Source: CAZUXE01 sp964624585
GTDB lineage: Bacteria; Hydrothermota; Tepidihabitantia; B3-TA06
Direction of reading: 5' to 3'
Assembly: GCA_964624585.1 (NCBI GenBank)
Contig: CAZUXE010000043.1
Location: 1 to 14,064, forward strand
Length of the DNA stretch: 14,064 nucleotides
The notes under the pieces are model-generated. The model was not told the DNA's origin and ran no database searches. It worked only from the letters and a program-made list of their open reading frames with translations. Shown piece by piece: positions 13,573-14,064 of this stretch. A program made the translations under genes and the position numbers. Each line of letters begins with the position of its first letter. Positions within the stretch are counted from its first letter, which is position 1.

Positions 13573-13974
13573 TTAAATAAAGGCTGCGGCAATTGCTAGC
13601 GTCATTAGCCCTAGAATAAAACCTATGATTGCCATCCACCCGGTAATCTTGAAATATTTTCGCAAACCATCAAGATAACCCCTTAGTTGTACTAAATTGG
13701 AAGTTCTAACATATCGGTCAGCACTTTGCGAGATCTTTATTAGAAGAATCCCCATATAAAGTACAACTACCGCAGAGAACATGTAAATAATCGATGCAAA
13801 TATAGTACCACCTCCGTAAAACCCTCCAAAACTGCAAGCGTCAATAAACGAGACCAATGAATATAGTCCATATATAGAACCGCCAATTACACCTACTACA
13901 CCCAAAAACATTAGCCAGCCTTTTGTCTTTGCGACTATTTTCTGTAATTTTTCTACATTAGCCTGTTCGTCCAT
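13573..13974 (-). CDS. DUF5362-like membrane protein, copy B
   Basis: A 133-residue paralog of the protein at 12994-13398, with the same AKTKGWLMFLG start (15-25) and the same internal stretch SQSADRYVRTSNL..LRGYLDGLRKYFK. Three hydrophobic segments are visible (about 19-38, 56-80 and 106-130). The middle loop differs most: it is glycine- and cysteine-bearing here (DACSFGGFYGGGT, about 45-57) and charged in copy A. AGGAGG lies 6 nt before the ATG. Function is unknown. Both copies point the same way and each has its own near-identical promoter, so the duplication included the promoter and was not a simple operon insertion. More copies may lie beyond the window edge, which cuts through the upstream end of this cassette. 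Confidence 0.75.
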   Translation of the reverse strand: MDEQANVEKLQKIVAKTKGWLMFLGVVGVIGGSIYGLYSLVSFIDACSFGGFYGGGTIFASIIYMFSAVVVLYMGILLIKISQSADRYVRTSNLVQLRGYLDGLRKYFKITGWMAIIGFILGLMTLAIAAAFI

Positions 13975-13992
13975 GGATTCCTCCTATGTTAA

Positions 13993-14064
13993 GATTTTAC
14001 AGTACACAAGCTATTACATTAATGTAGAAGATTATGCCTAAAAAGAACTTTTTGTCAAGCGAAC
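13993..14064 (-). promoter_or_regulatory. Promoter/operator cassette of DUF5362 copy B
   Basis: On the minus strand, -35 TTGACA (14053-14058), a 16-bp spacer and -10 CATAAT (14031-14036), or TAATCT (14029-14034) with an 18-bp spacer. The perfect palindrome TACATTAATGTA (14015-14026) sits just downstream, over the expected transcription start. The GCTTGACA context at the -35 is also shared with copy A. Confidence 0.7.

Noticed and set aside
13438..14026. Repeated cassettes as a CRISPR-like array
   Set aside because: Only two copies, about 577 bp apart, each in a promoter position upstream of a paralogous gene; this is gene duplication.

Overview
The window looks like chromosomal DNA of a diderm (LPS-bearing) bacterium of moderate-to-low G+C (judged by eye, not computed). 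The evidence for an outer membrane is an lptF-lptG pair, three predicted lipoproteins and a cluster of cell-surface polysaccharide enzymes. Fibronectin-III-like and WD40 lipoproteins, DUF5362-type membrane proteins and a mix of leaderless and Shine-Dalgarno starts would fit an FCB-type or uncultivated lineage such as candidate division WOR-3. That placement is a guess; no rRNA or marker phylogeny is available here.

Layout. (1) 11-3636: two divergent two-gene operons for surface polysaccharide modification. Leftward are a GNAT acetyltransferase and a NodB-type deacetylase (4-nt overlap). Rightward are two more NodB-type deacetylases (1-nt overlap), the second with a membrane segment at each end. 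(2) 3655-4413: a lipoprotein with fibronectin-III-like folds, reading leftward. (3) 4650-7446: a rightward set with a beta-CASP metallo-beta-lactamase RNase, an overlapping XerD-like tyrosine recombinase, and a small HExxH zincin. (4) 7447-7789: a non-coding stretch with a perfect 22-bp palindrome. (5) 7790-7871: tRNA-Leu(GAG), leftward, divergent from (6) 7997-9103, a lipoprotein with Ig/FN3-like domains and a strong terminator. (7) 9104-9460: an intergenic stretch with a degenerate direct repeat. (8) 12874-9461: leftward operon lptF-lptG-WD40 lipoprotein. (9) 12994-13974: two tandem paralogous DUF5362-like membrane proteins, each with its own copy of one promoter/operator cassette and its own terminator.

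The most striking pattern is regulatory. Five transcription units (GNAT, first rightward deacetylase, FN3 lipoprotein, beta-CASP RNase, lptF) have a TTGxxx/TAxxxT promoter whose -10 box ends only 5-6 nt before the start codon, so the mRNAs should be leaderless. In most of these, an in-frame stop or the lack of any upstream start codon fixes the start. Other genes in the same window (Ig/FN3 lipoprotein, WD40 lipoprotein, DUF5362 pair) have leaders with good AGGAG(G) Shine-Dalgarno sites. Spacers are 16 bp in nearly all promoters. In the GNAT/deacetylase promoter, the whole 16-bp spacer is four tandem CCTG units, which would allow phase variation by slippage. No complete mobile element, CRISPR array or obvious defence system was seen.
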